Shown: positions 1-5,977, numbered from the stretch's first letter. The stretch is 7,455 nucleotides of DNA from an uncultured Selenomonadaceae bacterium (GCA_905236325.1 CAJOPJ010000020.1:1-7455); one strand, 5' to 3'. Notes: generated by a model from the letters alone, not told the origin. Made by a program: numbers and translations.

Positions 1-86
1 CCGAAGTGGCGGAATTGGCAGACGCAGCAGACTCAAAATCTGCCGTTGGCAACAACGTGCCGGTTCGACCCCGGCCTTCGGCACCA
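1..86 (+). tRNA. tRNA-Leu (anticodon CAA), lacking only its first base
   Basis: The sequence folds as a class II tRNA. The acceptor strand CCGAAG at the left edge pairs with CTTCGG near the 3' end; the partner of the first pair (a G) would lie one base outside the window. The anticodon stem GCAGA/TCTGC encloses the seven-base loop CTCAAAA, which gives anticodon CAA for the UUG leucine codon. A long variable arm (CGTTG-GCAA-CAACG), typical of leucine and serine tRNAs, follows. The T arm is GCCGG-TTCGACC-CCGGC. The CCA end is encoded in the DNA (84-86). The promoter must lie to the left of the window. I see no integrase gene or repeat of the tRNA 3' end in the window, so nothing marks it as an integration site here. 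Confidence 0.97.
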
Positions 87-101
87 GATTTGAAGTTTCA
101 G

Positions 102-128
102 TCGGCTCAGTTTTTGAGTCGATTTTTT
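102..128 (+). terminator. Rho-independent terminator after tRNA-Leu
   Basis: TCGGCTCA (102-109) pairs with TGAGTCGA (115-122), eight pairs with one G-T wobble, around a five-base loop. A run of six T follows directly (123-128). It starts 15 bases after the CCA end, as expected for the end of the tRNA transcript. Confidence 0.75.
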
Positions 129-146
129 AAATTTTTAGCGCAAAAA

Positions 147-184
147 TAAAACTGCTCTTCACCGGTAGGTGTAGAGCAGTTTTA
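147..184 (-). terminator. Strong, probably bidirectional terminator hairpin
   Basis: TAAAACTGCTCT (147-158) and AGAGCAGTTTTA (173-184) form a 12-bp perfect stem. After one T-T mismatch an inner CACC/GGTG stem closes on the loop GGTA. Read on the minus strand, the stem runs into TTTTATTTTTG, a good termination tract; the plus-strand reading has a weaker T tract. The likely role is to end the minus-strand transcript coming from the GH32 and hypothetical genes. It also blocks read-through from the tRNA side. If it is the only terminator for that operon, the operon has a 3' untranslated region of about 200 bases. Confidence 0.7.
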
Positions 185-390
185 CTTTGTGGCGTTTTTG
201 TTTCTGTTTAAAAATTTTCATCTTTTGCCTTTAGCGTCACCCCCAAAACAGCGATCGGTAACACCGCCGAAAGTTTTCGAGGAATTGGTGACTTCCTCGA
301 TAGTTTTTTAAGATGTTTTCCGAAAGGTATAACGAAAAATTTATTTGGAAAAATCTTAAGCAAAGTTAAAAAATAATTAGAAAATGTGAA
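185..390. other. Intergenic stretch with a GC-richer, potentially structured patch; no gene called
   Basis: Most of this stretch is A/T-rich, but about 227-300 is clearly richer in G and C and has several possible stems. These are AAAAC (245-249) with GTTTT (273-277), CGGT (256-259) with ACCG (263-266), and the hairpin 277-300. In addition GTCACC (236-241) is complementary to GGTGAC (287-292) in the loop of that last hairpin. Both strands have a short open reading frame across the patch (plus 212-376, minus 218-307), but neither has a usable start codon. It could be a small RNA, part of the 3' untranslated region of the minus-strand operon, or a gene remnant. I do not recognise a known RNA family. 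Confidence 0.4.
277..309 (+). terminator. Possible plus-strand terminator-like hairpin
   Basis: TCGAGGAA (277-284) and TTCCTCGA (293-300) form a perfect 8-bp stem with loop TTGGTGAC. A run of six T begins three bases after the stem (304-309). No plus-strand gene in front of it is visible, so it would end either an unannotated RNA or read-through past the earlier hairpins. The minus-strand reading has no T tract, so it is a poor terminator for the gene at 391-1017. Confidence 0.35.
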
Positions 391-1017
391 TCAAAAAAAT
401 CTGTCCAAAATGCCAAAACCTGAAGATTTAGTTTCAGTCTTGTGTTGATTTTTATTTTGCTTTTTTTGTGAAGCAGCAGCCACATCAAAAAGCGTTATTG
501 CAATGTGATTTATGTGCTGAAATTGTTCTTCAATGTCGTCCATGGAATGTTTTTTGCTGCTGTTAATTTCCTCAAGCGCAAGTGAAAAAATTTCTTTAGA
601 AATAATTTCATTTTGCTCGGCGGACAGATTTGGAATTTTTCTGAAGTGATGATTTACGCAATCAGTGCGCAATTCTCTGGTGACGACATAGCGTCTGACT
701 TCGCCATAGACTTTTTCAATCTGTTTTTTGGCGTTGTTGAGAATTTCGGAAGCCTCTTTCATGAGTTCGGTTTCGGTTTCTTCGCTGAGATTTTGTTCTT
801 TCAAGTGTTTACTGAACTCAATCAAAGCCATTCCTGTAAGTTGTTTTGCGCTACGTTCGGATTTGTCGATAAATTTAACTTTGTTTAACGAACGTTGTAA
901 GCCTTCGCCGGTGACTTTTTCATTCACAAAATCAATTAGCTTGCGATTTGTCGGCGCGAATCTTTCTACTGATGCGTAAATTGGTTTTAACAGGTCTTTG
1001 TAATTTTTTTCAGTCAA
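391..1017 (-). CDS. Hypothetical helical cytoplasmic protein, downstream partner of the GH32 gene
   Basis: I do not recognise this 208-residue protein. It is highly charged and appears mostly alpha-helical. It has no signal peptide or membrane segment, so it is probably cytoplasmic. Visible landmarks are a helical stretch rich in Glu and Lys at about 55-110, an RELRTDCVNHHFRKIPN segment (114-130) with two adjacent His and a Cys, a Lys/Gln/Asn-rich linker (185-198), and an aromatic C-terminal end GFGILDRFF. The start is TTG at 1015-1017, preceded eight bases upstream by AAGGGG; the first ATG is only at residue 63, so the TTG start is favoured. It begins 19 bases after the end of the GH32 gene, so the two are probably co-transcribed from the promoter at 2646-2673. 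No function can be assigned. Confidence 0.85.
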   Translation of the reverse strand: MTEKNYKDLLKPIYASVERFAPTNRKLIDFVNEKVTGEGLQRSLNKVKFIDKSERSAKQLTGMALIEFSKHLKEQNLSEETETELMKEASEILNNAKKQIEKVYGEVRRYVVTRELRTDCVNHHFRKIPNLSAEQNEIISKEIFSLALEEINSSKKHSMDDIEEQFQHINHIAITLFDVAAASQKKQNKNQHKTETKSSGFGILDRFF

Positions 1018-1025
1018 AATTTTCG

Positions 1026-1031
1026 CCCCTT
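1026..1031 (-). promoter_or_regulatory. Ribosome binding site supporting a TTG start
   Basis: AAGGGG on the minus strand lies eight bases before the TTG at 1017, in the gap after the GH32 stop codon. It is the main evidence that translation of the hypothetical protein starts at a non-ATG codon. Confidence 0.6.
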
Positions 1032-1036
1032 ACCAA

Positions 1037-2596
1037 TCATTCAAAATTTATTGAACCGAGTTCCCAGATATGCCCGTGAAGTGTAGCAAGTTCTTCGTCC
1101 GCTGTCAAAGTAAATTTTGGTGTAACATCTTTGTCGGGATAAACTAAAATTGTTGCAACTTCATCGCCATTTTGCAGGAAAAGTTCCAAAACAGATTTAT
1201 CGACAAACAAATTCAGTGCGAAAGTTTGGCTTGCGAACAATTTAAATTTGCGCGTACCTAAATCGACATCAAAATTTTTGCCGTCGTTGAACTTGCGGAT
1301 ACCTTTGCCGCCGCGTTTCATTCCTTCGCGACTGATTGTCATAACCTGCGTTGATTTGTTGTAGTCGAAAGTAATTTTTTCGCCGTCATAATCCAATGTG
1401 AAGTTAATTTTTTTTGCTGAGCCGAATTCAAGATTTAATTTGACTTCGGAGGTTTTCGGCAAAATTTGTTTAAATTCCTTCAACTTGACAGAATCAATAT
1501 CAATTTGCGTTTCAAGTTTGCGCAGAGCCTTCATTTCTTCGGCAGGTTGTGAATAAATATGCCCTTGACGCAAAGTCAAAATTCTTGGCATTGTCAGTGA
1601 ATACAGCCAGCCTTCTTCGATTGCGGATTCAGCAATATCAACTAAGTCCGGCATACCAATCCAGCCGAACAAAATATGTCTGCCTTCGTGAGTGACAACT
1701 TGCGGCGCATAAAAATCAAAGCCTTTGTCAAGTTCTTGAAATTTGCCATGCGTCATTTCCATGCTGTCAAGTGACATATGACCTGCAAGATAACCGCACA
1801 AGCAGTGATTTTGAAATTGAAGTTCTTCATGTTCAACGCCTTGCGGGCAGGTAATCATAACATCATAATCGCCGAATTGCAGAATATTTGGACATTCCCA
1901 CATGTAACCGAAATCATAATAATCAGTCTTTAGTTCGCCCAAAAATTTCCAACCGTCGCCGTCTTCGCCATAAATAACAGTTGTGCCATTAAGTGGGCGG
2001 GAACTTTTTTTGGTATCGCTCATACGCTGCGCCGCAACTGCGAAATATTTTTTGCCATTACGCCAAAACAAATTTGGATCTCTGAAGTGCATTGTGTAGC
2101 CTTCGGGGCTGCCTTCAACTGCAATTTCATCAAGTTTGATTGTGCCGTCGTCTTGCAAAGTTCCGAAACGCTGTGCAACTTTGCGCTGATAATCTTCGTC
2201 GCGCGAATTGCAGGTATAAAAAATTCTGACTTTGCCGTCTTCAACAAAACCGCAACCGCTAAAACAGCCGTCTTTGTCGTGAACATCTGTAGGCCAAAGC
2301 GCAAGAGTCGGCATTTTGTAGTTGATAAAATCTTTAGTTGTGGTGTGCAGCCAGGATTTATTTTTGTGCCAATTTTGATTTTGTGGAACAGGATTCCATT
2401 GGTAAAAAATGTGATAGGTGCCGTTCAAATTGCAAAGTCCGTTCGGATCATTGATTAGTGAATAGGGCGCGTCAATGTGAAATTTATTGTGCCAATGACT
2501 TTGCGGCGGAATATTTTTGCGAACTTTGGCATCAATTTCAGCCTTGTTGAATTTGTCTTTCAAGGTTGCCAAATTTTCGCCAACTTTTTTTGCCAT
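1037..2596 (-). CDS. scrB: GH32 sucrose-6-phosphate hydrolase / beta-fructofuranosidase
   Basis: This 519-residue glycoside hydrolase family 32 enzyme hydrolyses the beta-fructosyl bond of sucrose 6-phosphate, sucrose or a short fructan. The family's catalytic elements are in order: NDPNG at 49-53 with nucleophile Asp50, FRDP at 171-174 with transition-state stabiliser Asp173, and ECP at 234-236 with acid/base Glu234. GWIG (311-314) and the C-terminal beta-sandwich motif VDKSVLELF (465-473) are also present. An N-terminal helical lead of about 30 residues and the lack of a signal peptide fit a cytoplasmic ScrB/SacA-type enzyme acting after sugar uptake. Length is usual for the family. ATG at 2596 has a perfect AGGAGG (2605-2610) eight bases upstream. 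No sucrose PTS, fructokinase or LacI regulator lies beside it, so the phosphorylated substrate, and hence the gene symbol, is inferred; plain invertase or fructanase remains possible. Confidence 0.93.
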   Translation of the reverse strand: MAKKVGENLATLKDKFNKAEIDAKVRKNIPPQSHWHNKFHIDAPYSLINDPNGLCNLNGTYHIFYQWNPVPQNQNWHKNKSWLHTTTKDFINYKMPTLALWPTDVHDKDGCFSGCGFVEDGKVRIFYTCNSRDEDYQRKVAQRFGTLQDDGTIKLDEIAVEGSPEGYTMHFRDPNLFWRNGKKYFAVAAQRMSDTKKSSRPLNGTTVIYGEDGDGWKFLGELKTDYYDFGYMWECPNILQFGDYDVMITCPQGVEHEELQFQNHCLCGYLAGHMSLDSMEMTHGKFQELDKGFDFYAPQVVTHEGRHILFGWIGMPDLVDIAESAIEEGWLYSLTMPRILTLRQGHIYSQPAEEMKALRKLETQIDIDSVKLKEFKQILPKTSEVKLNLEFGSAKKINFTLDYDGEKITFDYNKSTQVMTISREGMKRGGKGIRKFNDGKNFDVDLGTRKFKLFASQTFALNLFVDKSVLELFLQNGDEVATILVYPDKDVTPKFTLTADEELATLHGHIWELGSINFE

Positions 2597-2645
2597 TTAA
2601 AATTCCTCCTCACGATAAAAAAATAATCTAAAAAAATTTTCAATT

Positions 2646-2673
2646 ATTATAGCACATAAAATCTTACAGACAA
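2646..2673 (-). promoter_or_regulatory. Sigma-A/sigma-70-type promoter for the GH32 operon
   Basis: On the minus strand, TTGTCT (2668-2673) and a perfect TATAAT (2646-2651) are separated by 16 bases; shifting the -35 box by one gives TTTGTC with 17. The -10 is preceded directly by TGTGC, an extended -10 (TRTGn) as found in Gram-positive promoters. The predicted transcript start near 2639 leaves a leader of about 40 bases ending in AGGAGG. Confidence 0.75.
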
Positions 2674-2692
2674 AATGAAATTTTCTAACTAT

Positions 2693-2721
2693 TTGCCATT
2701 GATTGGAAAATGTGCTACAGT
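2693..2721 (+). promoter_or_regulatory. Promoter for the glycosyltransferase-rnc operon
   Basis: TTGCCA (2693-2698, five of six matches to TTGACA) and TACAGT (2716-2721, four of six matches to TATAAT) are exactly 17 bases apart. The -10 is preceded by TGTGC, the same extended -10 as in the divergent GH32 promoter. The predicted start is near 2728, about 40 bases before the ATG at 2769. The -10 is weak, so the extended element probably matters. Confidence 0.6.
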
Positions 2722-2724
2722 CTC

Positions 2725-2740
2725 TAGCTGATTAGCTGAC
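2725..2740 (+). repeat. Tandem 8-bp repeat at the predicted transcript start
   Basis: TAGCTGAT (2725-2732) is followed directly by TAGCTGAC (2733-2740), with seven of eight bases the same. The core AGCTGATTAGCT is also nearly palindromic. It sits at the predicted start of the glycosyltransferase transcript, where a regulator could bind, but chance is possible for a repeat this short. Confidence 0.4.
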
Positions 2741-2768
2741 AGTTGCTTATTTAGGGAGGAAAATTTTT

Positions 2769-3908
2769 ATGTCAACAAAATACAGACCATTGCAAGATAA
2801 AGCAAAAAAAATTGTGCAAACTGCAATTCAAGGTCCAATATTGCCAATGGTTTCAGTTATAATACCAATGTATAATTCAGAACGCTACATAGAATCTTGC
2901 GTGAAAAGTGCGCTTAATCAGACGCTAAAAAATATTGAAATTATCTGTGTGGACGACTGCTCAACCGACAACACATACAATATTGTTGCCGAACTTGCTA
3001 AGCAGGACAGTAGAATCAGACTTGCAAAGTTGGAAAAAAATTCCGGCGGCGCAAGTGAACCTAGAAATTTTGGTATGCGCATTAGTCGCGGAAAATATAT
3101 CGGCTTTTTGGACAGCGACGATCTTTATACCAAAACTGCAATGGAGGAGCTTGTAACAATCGCCGAAAAATTTAATGCTGATGTTATTCACACGGAGCAA
3201 GTTTATTTTCCAAAAAACGGCGTGATTGATGTTGACGACAAAACAGAATTTACAACTTTCAGCAAAGAAAAAGGCGGCTTTTGCACTGAACCGACACTTG
3301 AAACTGATGACTTAGTTAAAAGGCTTCAAATGTATTACAAGGAAAGATTTTTTGGCTGGATTCATAATAAACTTTTCAAGCGCGATTATTTAATGCAAAA
3401 TGATATAAAATTTCCTGACATAAAAACTTCCGAAGATATAGTTTTTTATTTCAGCGTAGTTTGTACTGCAAAAAGATTTGTGCGCGTACCAAACATAATT
3501 TATATCTATCGCCGCAATCCAAATTCAATTACGCGCCAAGTTGTCAAAGTTGAAAAGGCCTTTCATACGCTGACCGAAATGATGGTTAAAGGCACAAAAA
3601 TTATGGACGATGTTATGGCAAAATATCCTGTCTGCGTAAATAATCCAAGTTTACGTCAGTTGCCACTTGATTATATAATTCAAAAGCATTTGATTTGGAC
3701 GCTCAGGTTTTATGAAAAATACACTCCTGCGCAATTGGATTATTTCTTGCGCAAGGAATTTGAGCCTTATTGCAAGGAATATGCGCCATTTTTCAGCTAC
3801 CTCTACAGCGCAACGCATATGTATATGCGACGCATTATGGAAAAAGACAAGCGTATTCATGAACTTGAAGAGGAAAATAAAAAATTTAAACAACAGCTGG
3901 GGATTTAA
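2769..3908 (+). CDS. GT2-family (GT-A fold) glycosyltransferase
   Basis: This protein of 379 residues should transfer a sugar from a nucleotide-sugar donor to a cell-surface polysaccharide or lipid-linked acceptor. The GT-A domain starts near residue 27: VSVIIPMYN (28-36), then DDCSTDN (62-68) for nucleotide binding. The metal-binding DXD-type motif is FLDSDD (113-118), and SGGASEPRNFG (92-102) lies between. The SED at 221-223 fits the usual catalytic-base position and HNKLFKR (199-205) is a common motif of this family. The C-terminal third is helical and ends in a short coiled coil (about 358-376, rich in Glu and Lys). No membrane segment is seen, so it probably works at the inner face of the membrane. 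The start has AGGGAGGA eight bases upstream. The sugar and acceptor cannot be told from the sequence. It is followed 5 bases later by rnc. Confidence 0.92.
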   Translation: MSTKYRPLQDKAKKIVQTAIQGPILPMVSVIIPMYNSERYIESCVKSALNQTLKNIEIICVDDCSTDNTYNIVAELAKQDSRIRLAKLEKNSGGASEPRNFGMRISRGKYIGFLDSDDLYTKTAMEELVTIAEKFNADVIHTEQVYFPKNGVIDVDDKTEFTTFSKEKGGFCTEPTLETDDLVKRLQMYYKERFFGWIHNKLFKRDYLMQNDIKFPDIKTSEDIVFYFSVVCTAKRFVRVPNIIYIYRRNPNSITRQVVKVEKAFHTLTEMMVKGTKIMDDVMAKYPVCVNNPSLRQLPLDYIIQKHLIWTLRFYEKYTPAQLDYFLRKEFEPYCKEYAPFFSYLYSATHMYMRRIMEKDKRIHELEEENKKFKQQLGI

Positions 3909-3913
3909 AAATT

Positions 3914-4648
3914 ATGGACGACAATAAAACTGCAAAAAATTTAACTGCGTCGCGCCGCCGTGAACTTGCACAACTTGAAAAAAAATTAGGCGTGGAATTT
4001 AATGACATTGCGCATTTGAACGCCGCACTGATTCACACTTCCTACGCCAATGAAGCCGGCAGACAATCCGACAGCAATGAACGCCTTGAATTTCTTGGGG
4101 ACGCTGTTTTGGAACTTGCGTCAAGCACCTATCTTTACAAAAATTTTAAAAATCTTTCCGAAGGCGAACTTACAAAAACGCGCGCAAGTATTGTCTGTCA
4201 AACAACGCTTGCAAAACTTTCAAAAAATCTTGGTCTTGGAAAAATGCTTTTGCTTGGTCGTGGCGAAGAAATTTCCGGCGGACGCGAAAGAATTTCCATT
4301 CTTGAAGACACCTTCGAGGCAATTATCGGCGCAATTTATTTAGATTTAGGTTGGGAAGTTGCGAAAGATTATATTATACGCCAACTTGCGCCGGAATTTG
4401 CAAATGCCAGAGTCGGTGAAAATTTAAAAGACTACAAGTCGCTGTTGCAAGAATTTATTCAGCGCGAACCAAATAAAAAAGTCGAGTACATTGAACTTGG
4501 CAGTTCAGGACCCGACCACATGAAAATTTTTGAATACGCTGCAAAAATTGATGGCAAAATTTATGGCAAAGGCAAAGGCAAGACTAAAAAATTTGCCGAG
4601 CAAGTTGCCGCGCATGAAACTTTAAAACAATTTGGCTTTAAAGACTAA
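3914..4648 (+). CDS. rnc: Ribonuclease III
   Basis: RNase III (244 residues) cuts double-stranded RNA, chiefly in processing rRNA precursors and in mRNA and antisense-RNA turnover, as a cytoplasmic homodimer. The signature NERLEFLGD (55-63) supplies metal-site acids Glu56, Glu59 and Asp63. LEDTFEAIIGAIYLD (130-144) supplies Asp132 and the catalytic Glu135. The double-stranded-RNA-binding domain covers about 172-241, with DYKSLLQE at its start and the basic GKGKGKTKKFAEQ (218-230) near its end. All expected catalytic residues are present and the length is normal; the first 20 residues are a charged extension. The start is ATG at 3914, with GGGGA 11 bases upstream inside the end of the preceding gene, a weak site that suggests coupling to the glycosyltransferase. 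Its stop codon overlaps that of the convergent gene at 4645. Confidence 0.97.
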   Translation: MDDNKTAKNLTASRRRELAQLEKKLGVEFNDIAHLNAALIHTSYANEAGRQSDSNERLEFLGDAVLELASSTYLYKNFKNLSEGELTKTRASIVCQTTLAKLSKNLGLGKMLLLGRGEEISGGRERISILEDTFEAIIGAIYLDLGWEVAKDYIIRQLAPEFANARVGENLKDYKSLLQEFIQREPNKKVEYIELGSSGPDHMKIFEYAAKIDGKIYGKGKGKTKKFAEQVAAHETLKQFGFKD

Positions 4649-5310
4649 AAATCCATAAACAAAAACAGTACTGCGCCGATTGCAAGAACAAGGCTAAAAC
4701 TTCTTAAGCCATTTTGCACGGCGCGATTATATTTTCCAAAAAGCCTTCCTATCGGCAATCTTATTAAATGCACAAGTAGCGACGCTGTCAAATAAAACAG
4801 CGGCTTGTCTAAGTTAATGAATGCATAAATCATCAAGCCTATTGAAATTAACAAACCTGTCATTTCCATGCGTGATAATTTTTGCTGTTCAAATTCAAAC
4901 GCAGATTTTTTTTCTTCGTCCAACTGAAAATATTTCTGCTCAATCGACTTACTGTAATAAATTTTTCGCGCAGGTTCAGTTTGCTTGACTTCGGAGCGAA
5001 AAGTTTTTCCAATTTGCGGCTGTTTTTCTTCAAAAAAATCATTTTCAGCCTCAGCAAAAACGCGCTTTTCAAAATAATCATCAGCAGTAATAATTATAGG
5101 CTTTGGAATTTCTTCAAGCGGCGCGTTAATTTGTTTTGGCTTAGATTTTTTATTGAGTTTAGTTTTTTGTTCGGCTACTATTTCGGGCTGGACTTCGGCA
5201 ATAAAAATTTCATCTTCCGGAATTTTTTTTGCTTTATCAAAAATTTTTCGCGACTTTATTTCTTCGCCCAGTGCTTCTGTAAATACATTTGACTTTGCTT
5301 TTTTTTTCAT
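4645..5310 (-). CDS. Hypothetical protein with charged N-terminal region and three C-terminal membrane segments
   Basis: I do not recognise this 221-residue protein. Residues 1-145 are highly charged (Lys and Glu rich), of low complexity and probably disordered or helical, without a signal peptide. The C-terminal part has three hydrophobic stretches at about 151-166, 169-186 and 203-220, with a basic loop (RLPIGRLFGKYNR) between the second and third. The likely topology is a long cytoplasmic N-terminal domain anchored by three membrane helices ending at the C terminus. The start is taken as ATG at 5310, nine bases from AAGGA; the TTG just before it is less likely. It begins 13 bases after the amidase and its binding site overlaps the amidase stop, so the two are probably translated together, hinting at an envelope role. 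It is tail to tail with rnc. Confidence 0.8.
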   Translation of the reverse strand: MKKKAKSNVFTEALGEEIKSRKIFDKAKKIPEDEIFIAEVQPEIVAEQKTKLNKKSKPKQINAPLEEIPKPIIITADDYFEKRVFAEAENDFFEEKQPQIGKTFRSEVKQTEPARKIYYSKSIEQKYFQLDEEKKSAFEFEQQKLSRMEMTGLLISIGLMIYAFINLDKPLFYLTASLLVHLIRLPIGRLFGKYNRAVQNGLRSFSLVLAIGAVLFLFMDF

Positions 5311-5317
5311 CAATTAA

Positions 5318-5325
5318 CTTCCTTC
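5318..5325 (-). promoter_or_regulatory. Ribosome binding site choosing ATG 5310 over TTG 5313
   Basis: GAAGGAAG on the minus strand has its AAGGA core nine bases before the ATG at 5310 and six before the TTG at 5313. The stronger codon and better spacing favour the ATG. The site overlaps the amidase stop codon (5324-5326), as in translational coupling. Confidence 0.55.
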
Positions 5326-5968
5326 AAATTAAGTGCAAAATTTTTTGCGTACCTTGAATCATTTCCGGCAACAGTGGAAAAAGATTTTCGCCGGGGCAAG
5401 AAGTTTTGCAAAGTTCGCGGTGACCAAAAATTGTTGCGTCATTCGGCTGAAATTTGTATTTTTCGCAAAGTGCGCCGATAAGCTGAATTGCAGAAGTAAG
5501 TTGCGGCGTGGGCGGTTTTACCAAATCATAATTACCTGTCAAACAAATTCCGACAGTAAAATCATTGTTGTTAAGGCTGTGTGCGCCGCGATATTCCAAA
5601 GGTCGCGCTGTTTCGACAGAGCCGTCCTTGTGAATTACAAAATGATAGCCGATTCCCGCCCAGTGATTTTTCACAATGTGCATTTCATGAATCCCTGCTA
5701 CGGTTGATTCTTTATCAATCGACAAGCCGGAATGGTGAATCACAAGTGCGCCGGTGTATTCACGCAAGTTCATCTTTGCAAAACGTAGGTTGACTTTGTT
5801 AATTTTCATTTCGTCCAGCGTTTTAAATTTCGGCAGAGGTATTTTATTTTCAACTTCGGCTGACGCAATTTTTGGCGCAAAATTTAAAACTGAACAACCA
5901 AGTAAAAATTTTGCAGATGCTTGTAAAAAATTTCTGCGCGTGAGATTTTTATCAAGTAGATTTTTCAT
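5324..5968 (-). CDS. Tat-exported N-acetylmuramoyl-L-alanine amidase (amidase_2 / PGRP type)
   Basis: This zinc amidase cuts the bond between N-acetylmuramic acid and the L-alanine of the peptide stem in peptidoglycan. Numbering from ATG at 5968 (214 residues), a twin-arginine motif TRRNFLQ (10-16) and a hydrophobic stretch lead to ASA at 35-37, a signal peptidase I site. Zinc ligands of the T7 lysozyme/PGRP fold are His78 (in IHHSG), His183 (in GHREL) and Cys191 (in TSCPG). GYHFVIH (107-113) supplies the conserved Tyr108. The ligand spacing His183-Cys191 is that of T7 lysozyme, so the enzyme should be active. Cys25 in FLLGC resembles a weak lipobox, so it may be a lipoprotein instead. The start at ATG 5968 fits a GGAAGG site; the GTG at 5974 is only three bases from it. 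It lies downstream of larC and upstream of a membrane protein. Confidence 0.9.
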   Translation of the reverse strand: MKNLLDKNLTRRNFLQASAKFLLGCSVLNFAPKIASAEVENKIPLPKFKTLDEMKINKVNLRFAKMNLREYTGALVIHHSGLSIDKESTVAGIHEMHIVKNHWAGIGYHFVIHKDGSVETARPLEYRGAHSLNNNDFTVGICLTGNYDLVKPPTPQLTSAIQLIGALCEKYKFQPNDATIFGHRELCKTSCPGENLFPLLPEMIQGTQKILHLI

Positions 5969-5977
5969 AGCCACGAA

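Noticed and set aside
313..369. An 18-codon ATG frame (MFSERYNEKFIWKNLKQS)
   Set aside because: No ribosome binding site, very short, and AT-rich composition like random intergenic sequence.
212..376. A 54-codon plus-strand open frame whose end (GITKNLFGKILSKVKK) looks like a cationic amphipathic peptide
   Set aside because: It has no ATG, GTG, TTG or CTG in frame and no placed ribosome binding site. A TAA lies directly before it, and an open frame of this size is not rare in the GC-richer patch.
1..390. tRNA-Leu as an integration site for a mobile element
   Set aside because: No integrase, no repeated tRNA 3' end and no phage-like or plasmid-like gene is visible in the window.
2650..2717. 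An inverted repeat TAGCACAT/ATGTGCTA as a repressor operator
   Set aside because: Each arm is part of an extended -10 promoter element, which explains the symmetry without a regulator.
4882..5292. A long plus-strand open frame rich in Phe opposite the membrane-protein gene
   Set aside because: It is the antisense shadow of a Lys/Glu-rich protein (AAA and GAA codons read as TTT and TTC). It has no ribosome binding site and the opposite strand has a well-supported gene.
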